NCBI GenBank assembly: GCA_016791085.1
Contig: JAEUNN010000134.1
Location: forward strand, 1 to 9,688
Origin: Rhodocyclaceae bacterium
GTDB lineage: Bacteria > Pseudomonadota > Gammaproteobacteria > Burkholderiales > Rhodocyclaceae
Length of the DNA stretch: 9,688 nucleotides
Direction of reading: 5' to 3'
Part shown: piece after piece, positions 1 through 4,805 of the stretch
How the letters are laid out: every line of letters starts with the position of its first letter
Position numbering within the stretch: position 1 is the first letter of the stretch
Translations under genes and position numbers: made by a program
Notes under the pieces: generated by a model
Told to the model about the DNA's origin: nothing
The model's input: only the letters and a program-made list of their open reading frames with translations
Databases searched by the model: none

Positions 1-923
1 ACCCAGGCGCAGGCCCCCGAACGGTTGAGCGGAAGCATGCCTTCCGCAAGCATGCGGCGCAATCCGGCCATCAGACGTTCGATGAGCGGCGCATTGCGCG
101 CGCTCGCAAAGCGCACGCGCGAGCCGGATAGAAGATTTTCCCGGACGGACGCCTGGTCCCCGGCCTGAATCAGATCGGCCAGCGCACCATGGCCATCGCC
201 CTGCAGCAGTGCGGACAGGTCCCGCAACTGCGCGGGTGCGCCCGCCACCCAGGCCAGCGTCGCATCCGGCACGAAGCGCTGCAGCAGCGCCAGGGCCAAG
301 GTCCGGTGTTCGGAATACTGCCGGCCGGCGCAGAATTCGACGCGGTACTCCCACGCGCCCAGTGCCGGCAGCGCACCCGTCAGGGGTGACCACAACGCTG
401 GATCTGCATCGCGCTCCGGCCACCATGTCACGCGCAAATCCGTGAGCGGCTTCGCGACATCGTGCAGCAACGCACCGGCCAATACACACCACGTAAAGAC
501 ATGCTGCAGGCGTGCCTGCTCCTCGGCCATGGCACCCTGCACCAGGGAAGAACGCCGCGCCCGCAGCGCGTAGGCAGCCGTCTCGATGGCGTGCAGCAGC
601 AAGCCGCCCGGTTCGGCGTGATGGTGCGATTCCGATGCCGGCAGCCGCTGGACGAATTCGGCATAGCGTTCGATCAGCGGCAAAAAATGGCGCTCAGCCA
701 CCTCGGCGGACACCCGCAATTCGAACTTGATCGCGTCAAGCCGCGCAGCGTGCGGCGCGAGCAGCGAGGCCGCGTCCTGCACCAGCAATCTGTCGGGCGC
801 GCGCACGCGCCGCGACTGCAGATCCGGCGGGCGTGACACAGGCACAACGATGCGCCGCCGCGATACGGCGAATGCGCCGGCCGCACAGGCGATCCCGGAC
901 AAAATCAGCAGTTCACCGACCAC
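1..923 (-). CDS. traI: MobH-type conjugative relaxase (TraI_2 domain), N-terminal 307 codons, cut by window edge
   Basis: Likely the relaxase that nicks the transfer origin and pilots the single strand into the T4SS. The frame is open on the minus strand from a GTG at 923 to the window edge. The start is preceded by AGAGGA at a suitable distance and lies inside the end of the upstream gene (11-base overlap), suggesting translational coupling. Residues about 4-20 are hydrophobic and followed by RRR, a possible membrane anchor. The diagnostic MobH block is at residues 97-114: three consecutive His (100-102), then AEPGGLLLH and a Glu. It is followed by LLHDVAKPLTDL at 152-163, the HD-like motif typical of TraI_2 relaxases (usually LLHDxGK; here Ala replaces Gly). 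A Trp-rich stretch and an EHR motif follow, as in the family. The C-terminal part lies outside the window, so total length is unknown. Family identification is firm; the symbol follows usage for gonococcal-island and SXT-type systems. Confidence 0.88.
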   Translation of the reverse strand, partial: MVGELLILSGIACAAGAFAVSRRRIVVPVSRPPDLQSRRVRAPDRLLVQDAASLLAPHAARLDAIKFELRVSAEVAERHFLPLIERYAEFVQRLPASESHHHAEPGGLLLHAIETAAYALRARRSSLVQGAMAEEQARLQHVFTWCVLAGALLHDVAKPLTDLRVTWWPERDADPALWSPLTGALPALGAWEYRVEFCAGRQYSEHRTLALALLQRFVPDATLAWVAGAPAQLRDLSALLQGDGHGALADLIQAGDQASVRENLLSGSRVRFASARNAPLIERLMAGLRRMLAEGMLPLNRSGACAW

Positions 924-1377
924 CCCAGTGTTTCCTCTCGTCCTGCGCCTGGCGCGACAACCAGGCACGCAGCGCGTCGAGCGACGGGAAGGGACCGCCT
1001 GCGTCCTGCCACACGGTTACGTCGGCGCCATAGTCCCAGGGCGTCACGCCAGCCAGAAACTGATCGAGCGACTGCTCCATGACATTCCAGCGCAGTCCCG
1101 CGCGCGCCACCGACCACGACAGCACCGGGGCCGACAGCAGCAGGCGAACGAAGCACTCGTCGCTGACCGGCCGCGTCAGCAGCTTGGTGCGGGCGATGAG
1201 CCAGTCGATACCGTCGTCCGCGAAATCGGTTTCGCACCAGGCATCGATACCGAGAAAGCGATTCATTATTTCGGCGACCGGCGCGCGCCAATGTTCCAGG
1301 CCCGCGACCTCCATCACCTGCCACAGAAACTCGTCTTGCAGCGGCTTGCTTGCCCCCGCTTCGTCATCGCCGCGCAT
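913..1377 (-). CDS. Trp-rich 154-residue protein of unknown function, first gene of the relaxase operon
   Basis: I do not recognise this family. The ATG at 1377 is preferred over an in-frame ATG 19 codons upstream because AAGGAG sits six bases before it. The product is soluble-looking, with no signal peptide or membrane segment, and contains ten Trp in 154 residues, which is very high. Examples are FLWQV, EHWRAP, DWLIA, RWNVM, TPWDYG and VWQDAGG. It also has two Cys (in AWCET and DECF) and a charged C-terminus ending HWGGR. Its stop codon lies inside the start of the relaxase gene, so the two are almost certainly co-transcribed and may be translationally coupled. This suggests a transfer-related role, for example a relaxase or coupling-protein accessory; that is inference. 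In the gonococcal island a small unknown gene (yaf) also lies near the divergent start of the relaxase-side operon, but I cannot establish homology. Confidence 0.8.
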   Translation of the reverse strand: MRGDDEAGASKPLQDEFLWQVMEVAGLEHWRAPVAEIMNRFLGIDAWCETDFADDGIDWLIARTKLLTRPVSDECFVRLLLSAPVLSWSVARAGLRWNVMEQSLDQFLAGVTPWDYGADVTVWQDAGGPFPSLDALRAWLSRQAQDERKHWGGR

Positions 1378-1430
1378 GTGGCTCCTTTCACTCGTCCGCG
1401 GCAGACTACACCGCGTCAGAGTGCATGTCC

Positions 1431-1467
1431 GCAATAAACCGGCTCACACGTGAGAGCCGTTTATTGC
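1431..1467. repeat. 37-bp imperfect dyad centred on CACGTG
   Basis: The left arm GCAATAAAC-C-GGCTC (1431-1445) and right arm GAGCC-GTTTATTGC (1454-1467) pair over 14 bases with a single extra C on the left. They flank an 8-base centre ACACGTGA that contains the palindrome CACGTG. No T-run follows on either strand, so it is not a simple terminator. It lies 54 bases upstream of the relaxase-operon start codon and about 220 bases upstream of the possible tra promoter. It could be an operator for the divergent operons or part of a transfer origin. Confidence 0.65.
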
Positions 1468-1584
1468 AACACGCCGAAGCACTTATCTGATATACAGGAG
1501 GGTTGCGTCCGGCCTTTTCCCCTTCCCGTTTCGTAAGCCTTTGACCCTTAAGGCTTTTTCGCTTATCCCGTAATTCGTTTTTTC

Positions 1585-1614
1585 CTGTCCGGACCGGTTT
1601 TCAGGGCCGGACAG
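1585..1614. repeat. Inverted repeat with perfect 8-bp arms in the control region
   Basis: CTGTCCGG at 1585-1592 is repeated inverted as CCGGACAG at 1607-1614, separated by 14 bases. After one mismatch two further C-G pairs can form, leaving an 8-base loop. It is preceded, not followed, by a T-run on the plus strand and lacks a suitable tail on the minus strand, so a terminator role is unlikely. It could be a protein-binding or oriT-type dyad. Confidence 0.5.
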
Positions 1615-1649
1615 CCGTTTCGGGTAGCGCCCTTACCTTTCCCCGCGTT

Positions 1650-1677
1650 TCACGTTTGTCCGTTCTTCGTCACGTTT
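1650..1677. repeat. Two direct repeats TCACGTTT, 20 bp apart
   Basis: TCACGTTT occurs at 1650-1657 and 1670-1677. The 20-base period places both copies close to the same face of the helix. Related CGTT motifs occur at 1646, 1653, 1661 and 1673. They sit immediately upstream of the possible rightward promoter, which would suit a regulator binding site. The function is not shown by sequence alone. Confidence 0.4.
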
Positions 1678-1682
1678 AGCGC

Positions 1683-1711
1683 TTAACGCATTGATTTTGC
1701 ATGCTTATTAA
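1683..1711 (+). promoter_or_regulatory. Possible sigma70-type promoter of the tra operon
   Basis: TTAACG (1683-1688) and TATTAA (1706-1711) are separated by 17 bases, each matching four of six consensus positions, in the most AT-rich part of the window. Transcription would begin near 1718, giving a leader of about 210 bases before the first tra gene. A weaker alternative is TTGACC at 1541 with TATCCC at 1564. Neither is strong and no experiment is available. Confidence 0.3.
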
Positions 1712-1785
1712 GGCTTGCTGGATGGCGACAAAAACCTTTCATTATTCATGCCTGTGTGGGTGACGTCAACATTTTGCGTGCACAC

Positions 1786-1911
1786 GCGCCGGGCCGGTTA
1801 ATTCGCCCTGCCGCCGCGGGAAATGCATACGCTTTGGCACGTGGCGACGGGATTCCGCAAACCTGCCCGGCGCCCGGCCTGAGTGTTTTGCCGGCCCGGC
1901 AACGGGCCGGT
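1786..1911 (+). promoter_or_regulatory. Candidate attenuator or RNA-switch leader with mutually exclusive stems
   Basis: The sequence CGGGCCGGT occurs twice, at 1790-1798 and 1903-1911. Between them lies its complement CCGGCCCG (1891-1898). The complement can pair locally with 1903-1910, or distally with 1790-1797, but not both. A further perfect 9-base pairing is possible between 1786-1794 (GCGCCGGGC) and 1865-1873 (GCCCGGCGC), which would enclose about 70 bases and also sequester the distal partner. This three-way arrangement resembles attenuators and riboswitches. The region ends 19 bases before the first tra gene. The pairings are visible in the sequence; regulation is inferred. If translation instead began at the in-frame GTG at 1883, the local stem would be coding. 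Confidence 0.4.
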
Positions 1912-1917
1912 CATTTT
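1891..1917 (+). terminator. Terminator-like hairpin with GCAA loop just before the first tra gene
   Basis: CCGGCCCG (1891-1898), a GCAA loop of the stable GNRA class, and CGGGCCGG (1903-1910) form a perfect 8-bp all-GC stem. It is followed by TCATTTT, a modest, interrupted T-tract. It could be an intrinsic terminator acting within the tra leader, or simply a structured translational leader. The weak T-tract keeps confidence moderate. Confidence 0.4.
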
Positions 1918-1928
1918 GTCCCGGGACA
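1917..1928. repeat. Perfect 12-bp palindrome TGTCCCGGGACA at the first tra start codon
   Basis: The palindrome ends two bases before the ATG at 1931. Its GGGA is the only Shine-Dalgarno-like stretch near that codon. Folding in RNA (four-base stem, CCGG loop) or protein binding would hide it, so the element could limit translation. Chance occurrence in GC-rich DNA is possible. Confidence 0.4.
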
Positions 1929-1930
1929 CC

Positions 1931-2461
1931 ATGTTTACTGCCTTGCGAAGTCTGTTGCCGGCCGGACTGGCGCTGGTTGCAACCAGCCTGGCCGCACACC
2001 CGTGCGAAGGCGCGGCAGACGCCGCGCAGGCACGACGCTCCACCGGAACCCCTTGCTGGGAGGCAGCCGCCCGGCGCTACGCCGTCCCGGCAAGCCTGCT
2101 GCGGGCGATCGCGCAGGTCGAAAGCAGTTTTGACGCACGGGCCGTGCGCGCCCCATATGCCGCCGGCAATCGCGACGGCAGTTGTGACTTCGGAATGGTG
2201 CAGATCAACTCCTCGTGGTTGCCCAGGCTCGCACGCGCCGGTATCGGCAGAGACGATTTGTTTGACAGCTGTACGAATATTCAGGTCGGCGCCTGGATCC
2301 TGTCCAGCCTCATCAGCCAATACGGCCTGACCTGGGAAGCCGTCGGCGCCTATAACGCCGGCTGCGCCCGGCTACCCGCCGCTCAATGTTCCACCCTGCG
2401 CGCCAGGTATGCCTGGCGCGTGCACAACGCCCTTGTCACCCAGCCCCGGTACCAGCCATGA
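1931..2461 (+). CDS. Secreted lytic transglycosylase of the T4SS (VirB1/LtgX/TrbN-like)
   Basis: Cleaves peptidoglycan glycan strands in the periplasm so that the secretion channel can be built. The ATG at 1931 gives 176 residues beginning with a signal peptide (about 1-22, ending SLAAH), so it is preferred over an in-frame GTG at 1883. The SLT fold is clear: AQVESSFD with catalytic Glu64, then CDFGMVQIN at 85-93, the sequence around 113-121 containing SCTNIQVGA, and VGAYNAG at 138-144. This is the family of VirB1, IpgF/Orf169 and gonococcal LtgX. Cys occurs at 25, 42, 85, 114, 145 and 153, allowing three disulfides. That suits the DsbC-like protein encoded downstream. It is the first gene of the tra operon and its stop overlaps the next start (ATGA). 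The Shine-Dalgarno is weak and lies within a palindrome. Confidence 0.9.
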   Translation: MFTALRSLLPAGLALVATSLAAHPCEGAADAAQARRSTGTPCWEAAARRYAVPASLLRAIAQVESSFDARAVRAPYAAGNRDGSCDFGMVQINSSWLPRLARAGIGRDDLFDSCTNIQVGAWILSSLISQYGLTWEAVGAYNAGCARLPAAQCSTLRARYAWRVHNALVTQPRYQP

Positions 2462-2730
2462 ACCAGAACCACGACACGCGCGTTCCAGGCTATGCGCCTG
2501 TTCTTTGCCATTGCACCACCAAAGCCGAAATCCAGGACCTTGGCAAAGGTCTCCCGGACGTGGGATTCAACTGCGAGCGCCGCGTCGTGCAGGCCTTGCT
2601 CATGCTGGCGCTGGAACAGGTGCGGCAACCGGCCCAGCGCCGCCGCCTGATCGCGCTGATGCCGCAACTTGCCGCGCAGGATTTGCAGTTCCTACAGAAA
2701 CAAGATTCCTCCCCCCAAGAGGCAACCTAA
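2458..2730 (+). CDS. 90-residue unknown protein with three cysteines, between transglycosylase and pilin genes
   Basis: I do not recognise the family. The ATG overlaps the transglycosylase stop by four bases, indicating coupled translation; an in-frame ATG further upstream (2386) would overlap the transglycosylase deeply and is less likely. The product has no signal peptide or membrane segment. The N-terminal part has LCHCTTKAE (Cys17, Cys19) and GFNCERR (Cys39). The rest, from about residue 40, looks like amphipathic helices: VQALLMLALEQVRQ, then QRRRLIALMPQLAAQDLQFL. This could be a small cytoplasmic helical protein, possibly metal-binding or a pilin or transfer accessory. The gonococcal island also has a small gene (yag) in this part of its map, but homology is not established here. 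It is co-transcribed with the tra genes by position. Confidence 0.82.
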   Translation: MNQNHDTRVPGYAPVLCHCTTKAEIQDLGKGLPDVGFNCERRVVQALLMLALEQVRQPAQRRRLIALMPQLAAQDLQFLQKQDSSPQEAT

Positions 2731-2770
2731 GACATAAGACCCCATTCATTCACTCTCCGGGAGAACAACC

Positions 2771-3121
2771 ATGCTGTACCTATGTACCAGACCCGGCTAC
2801 CGCCGCGGCCGCTCGAAAGTCCCTCTCGCGTTGCTGTTGGTCGCGTTCGCCCTGCCCATGGAGGCGTACGCAATGGCGACCGGCCTTTCCACCATGCCGA
2901 CCACCGGTCTGTTCATCGAACTTTACGCGATGGTCAAGGGCATCCTGGGCGGCTTCCTCGGCCTGGCAGCGGCCGGGATAGCCGGCGCGGTCGGCATCTG
3001 GTCCATCGCGGCCGGCGGGAAATTCGTACAGGGCCTTTCCTTCCTTGCGCTTGCGGTAGTGACGGGGTTCGCCCCGAGTCTGCTCGAAAAGCTCTACCTC
3101 CTGACCCCTGCGATCGGCTAA
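2771..3121 (+). CDS. traA: TraA-like conjugative pilin precursor
   Basis: Probable subunit of the conjugative pilus. The ATG at 2771 follows GGGAGA at a good distance. The 116 residues begin with a basic n-region (YRRGRSK), a hydrophobic core (PLALLLVAFALP) and a likely leader peptidase site after EAYA (residue 34), leaving about 82 residues. The mature part has two hydrophobic, Gly/Ala-rich segments (about 54-76 and 84-103) separated by a short loop containing AAGGK. This is the pilin layout: two helices with a basic turn. It stands directly before traL, as expected for TraA. F pilin is 70 residues mature; in the gonococcal island the TraA pilin is circularised by a TrbI peptidase, so head-to-tail joining is possible here too. 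The gene has spacers on both sides, with a hairpin following it. Confidence 0.8.
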   Translation: MLYLCTRPGYRRGRSKVPLALLLVAFALPMEAYAMATGLSTMPTTGLFIELYAMVKGILGGFLGLAAAGIAGAVGIWSIAAGGKFVQGLSFLALAVVTGFAPSLLEKLYLLTPAIG

Positions 3122-3131
3122 GCGCTGAGCC

Positions 3132-3166
3132 CCCAGTGTGCGACATGTCCGACGCCGCGCACTGGG
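3132..3166 (+). repeat. Strong intergenic hairpin between pilin gene and traL
   Basis: CCCAGTGTGCG (3132-3142) and CGCGCACTGGG (3156-3166) can form an 11-base RNA stem with one internal G-U pair and a 13-base loop. It is followed by CATAACC, not a T-run, so it is unlikely to terminate transcription strongly. It lies in the only sizeable spacer (72 bases) between structural tra genes. A hairpin here could protect the 3' end of pilin mRNA after cleavage and give more pilin than the downstream proteins. That role is inference. Confidence 0.55.
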
Positions 3167-3193
3167 CATAACCTCGGAACTTCATTCACCACG

Positions 3194-3484
3194 ATGACCT
3201 ACCCTGTTCACCGCATGCCACACACTGTCGATGCGCCACCGCGGATCGGCATATTCGATGCCGATGTCGGGGCCATCGGTTTGTCCGGCATCGTGGTCGC
3301 CGTGGTCATAAAAGTGTTCTGGCTTCCGGTGTTGACCGGCCTCCTGTTCGCCACGCTGTACGGCCGCCTGAAGTCCGGCCAGCATCCGGCATTTCTCCTC
3401 GACCTGGCCTACTGGTACGTCCCGGCCTTCGCGAGCGTGGGCGGGCGGCTACCCCCCGGCGCGCTACGGGTGTTCGAACAGTGA
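3194..3484 (+). CDS. traL: TraL, small inner-membrane T4SS protein (VirB3-like)
   Basis: Inner-membrane component needed for pilus assembly, comparable in position to VirB3. The 96-residue length matches F TraL. A hydrophobic region spans about 27-55 (one long or two short segments). The family signature follows: a basic YGRLKSG, then FLLDLAYWYVPAF at 67-79. This resembles the F TraL sequence LRDLIYWYMP. ATG 3194 has only a weak Shine-Dalgarno; a second ATG seven codons later is possible. The stop overlaps the GTG of traE. Confidence 0.88.
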   Translation: MTYPVHRMPHTVDAPPRIGIFDADVGAIGLSGIVVAVVIKVFWLPVLTGLLFATLYGRLKSGQHPAFLLDLAYWYVPAFASVGGRLPPGALRVFEQ

Positions 3485-4086
3485 ACCGGACCGAGTTGAG
3501 CCGCGAGCTATCGGCACGCTTCGCGGTTCGCGCCTCCGTGCTCGTGCTGCTTGTGCTGGCACTGGCCGGGAACCTCGCGAGTTGGGTATACCTGCTGCTC
3601 CAGAAACGCGAAACCCGCATCGAACTACAGGTGCCGGCGCGCATTTCGCACGGCGGCTGGTTCACGGAAGACCGCGTATCGACGAGCTACATGATCGACA
3701 CGGCGTTCCAGTTCGTGGAACTGGCGCTCAACGTCAGCGCCTCTACGATCGAAACGCAGACGCAAATCCTGTTGCATTACGCGGCACCCGAATACGAGGG
3801 CGCAATGCTGCAGGCGTTCAAGGCGGCGGAAGAGAAACTGCGCGCGGAACAGGCATCCACGGTGTTCTGGCCCGCTCGTTATGCGATCGATCCGGGCGAC
3901 AAGAATCGCGTGGCGATTTTCGGAACCCTCGCCACCTATGTCGCAGACAAGCGTGTATCCGAAACCCCGAAGGTGTACCGCCTCACCATGCGCTGGTCGC
4001 ATTGGCGCGCAGCCGTTAGCGAATTTGTCGAGGTGGATGGAAACGACCCATTTGGCGCGGGTTCTTCCCCTGGAGCAGGTCAATGA
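3481..4086 (+). CDS. traE: TraE, inner-membrane/periplasmic T4SS assembly protein (VirB8-like role)
   Basis: Part of the inner-membrane assembly platform. It begins with GTG at 3481, overlapping the traL stop by four bases. The 201 residues show a short cytoplasmic N-terminus, one membrane helix at about 17-40 (VLVLLVLALAGNLASWVYLLL), and then a periplasmic domain. Length and layout match TraE of F (188 residues) and related systems. Position between traL and traK supports the call. The periplasmic domain contains WFTEDRVSTSYM and FWPARYAIDPGDKNRVAIFGTL, with a final segment VYRLTMRWSHWRAAVSEF. The stop overlaps the traK start (ATGA). Confidence 0.88.
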   Translation: MNRTELSRELSARFAVRASVLVLLVLALAGNLASWVYLLLQKRETRIELQVPARISHGGWFTEDRVSTSYMIDTAFQFVELALNVSASTIETQTQILLHYAAPEYEGAMLQAFKAAEEKLRAEQASTVFWPARYAIDPGDKNRVAIFGTLATYVADKRVSETPKVYRLTMRWSHWRAAVSEFVEVDGNDPFGAGSSPGAGQ

Positions 4087-4796
4087 TACGACCCCGTATA
4101 TTTTTCTGGTTCATCGCACTGTGCGTTGCAATCGTGTCGCCCGCATGGGCCACGCAAAACATTGCCGCCGACGACACGGCGCCCATCGGGGTAAATGTGC
4201 CGCGTGCGGAAATTACCCGGATCACCTTCGCCGACGGCCGCATCAAGGGCTACCGCACCCTGGCGGCCGACCTGGAAATCAAGTCGGCGACCGGGGATGA
4301 ATTGCTGGTCCTGCCGCGCGTCGCGAAACCGATCACTTTGTTCATCGTATCCGCCGCGAGCGGACGCACCTACCAGTTGCTGCTTACGCCAGGCGACTCG
4401 CCCATCGCGGAAAACATCGTCCTGCGCGAGCCGGCCGGCGCGGCAAAGCCCGCACGCGGCGACGCCAACGGCGATGCTGCCGAACCGCTGCAAGCGCGCG
4501 TACTGCGCCTGATCAAGGCGCTGGCCGCCAACGAACCCATAACGGGTGCGGACCTATCACGGAAACCGACCGAATTTGCGCTGTGGCGCGAAGCGCGGTT
4601 CGTCCGCCACGCGCTCTACACCCTCACCGACATCCAGGGTGAGGTGTTCGAACTGACCAACATTTCACCTGCCGAGCTGGTGATGGCAGAGCCCGAGTTT
4701 TACGCCGATGGCGTGATCGCTGTCGCGGTGGCGCGTCATGTATTGCCGCCGGACGGGACGACCCGCGTTTTCGTCGTGCGGCGTCGCGCGTTCTGA
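4083..4796 (+). CDS. traK: TraK, secreted outer-membrane core component (VirB9-like)
   Basis: Periplasmic beta-rich protein that joins TraV and TraB in the outer-membrane core complex. The 237 residues begin with a clear signal peptide (about 1-23, FFWFIALCVAIVSPAWA). The mature protein starts TQN and has the TraK/secretin-like N-domain pattern: short beta strands with ITFADGRIKGYRT and ASGRTYQLLLTP. The C-terminal region has YTLTDIQGEVFELTNISP and ends with LPPDGTTRVFVVRR, similar to the TraK C-terminus. F TraK is 242 residues. It starts within the traE stop and is followed nine bases later by traB. Confidence 0.9.
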   Translation: MIRPRIFFWFIALCVAIVSPAWATQNIAADDTAPIGVNVPRAEITRITFADGRIKGYRTLAADLEIKSATGDELLVLPRVAKPITLFIVSAASGRTYQLLLTPGDSPIAENIVLREPAGAAKPARGDANGDAAEPLQARVLRLIKALAANEPITGADLSRKPTEFALWREARFVRHALYTLTDIQGEVFELTNISPAELVMAEPEFYADGVIAVAVARHVLPPDGTTRVFVVRRRAF

Positions 4797-4805
4797 GGCC
4801 GGACC

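Larger units (their letters stand above)
1378..1930. other. Divergent gene-free control region between relaxase operon and tra operon
   Basis: About 550 bases without a convincing gene. Short open frames here (for example from 1756 rightward) have non-protein-like composition and continue out of frame into the next gene. GC falls to about 50% over 1501-1740, then rises again. From left to right it contains the relaxase-operon leader, a 37-bp dyad (1431-1467), a pyrimidine-rich block (about 1500-1680), a perfect-arm inverted repeat (1585-1614), direct repeats (1650-1677), a possible rightward promoter (1683-1711), and a leader rich in alternative hairpins (1786-1928). Position between a MobH relaxase and the tra genes makes it a candidate for promoters, operators and possibly the transfer origin. 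Only the sequence features themselves are seen; the roles are inferred. Confidence 0.75.

Noticed and set aside
29..47. Perfect 7-bp inverted repeat (GCGGAAG / CTTCCGC) near the left edge
   Set aside because: It lies inside the relaxase coding frame, where codons explain it, and has no associated regulatory context.
1495..1510. Shine-Dalgarno-like AGGAGGG in the control region
   Set aside because: No start codon at suitable distance opens a frame with protein-like composition.
1756..2133. 125-codon plus-strand frame through the leader and into the transglycosylase gene
   Set aside because: It overlaps the transglycosylase in another frame and shows no recognisable protein pattern.
2755..2765. 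Short palindrome TCTCCGGGAGA before the pilin gene
   Set aside because: Only five base pairs around a single base. It is explained by the pilin ribosome binding site.
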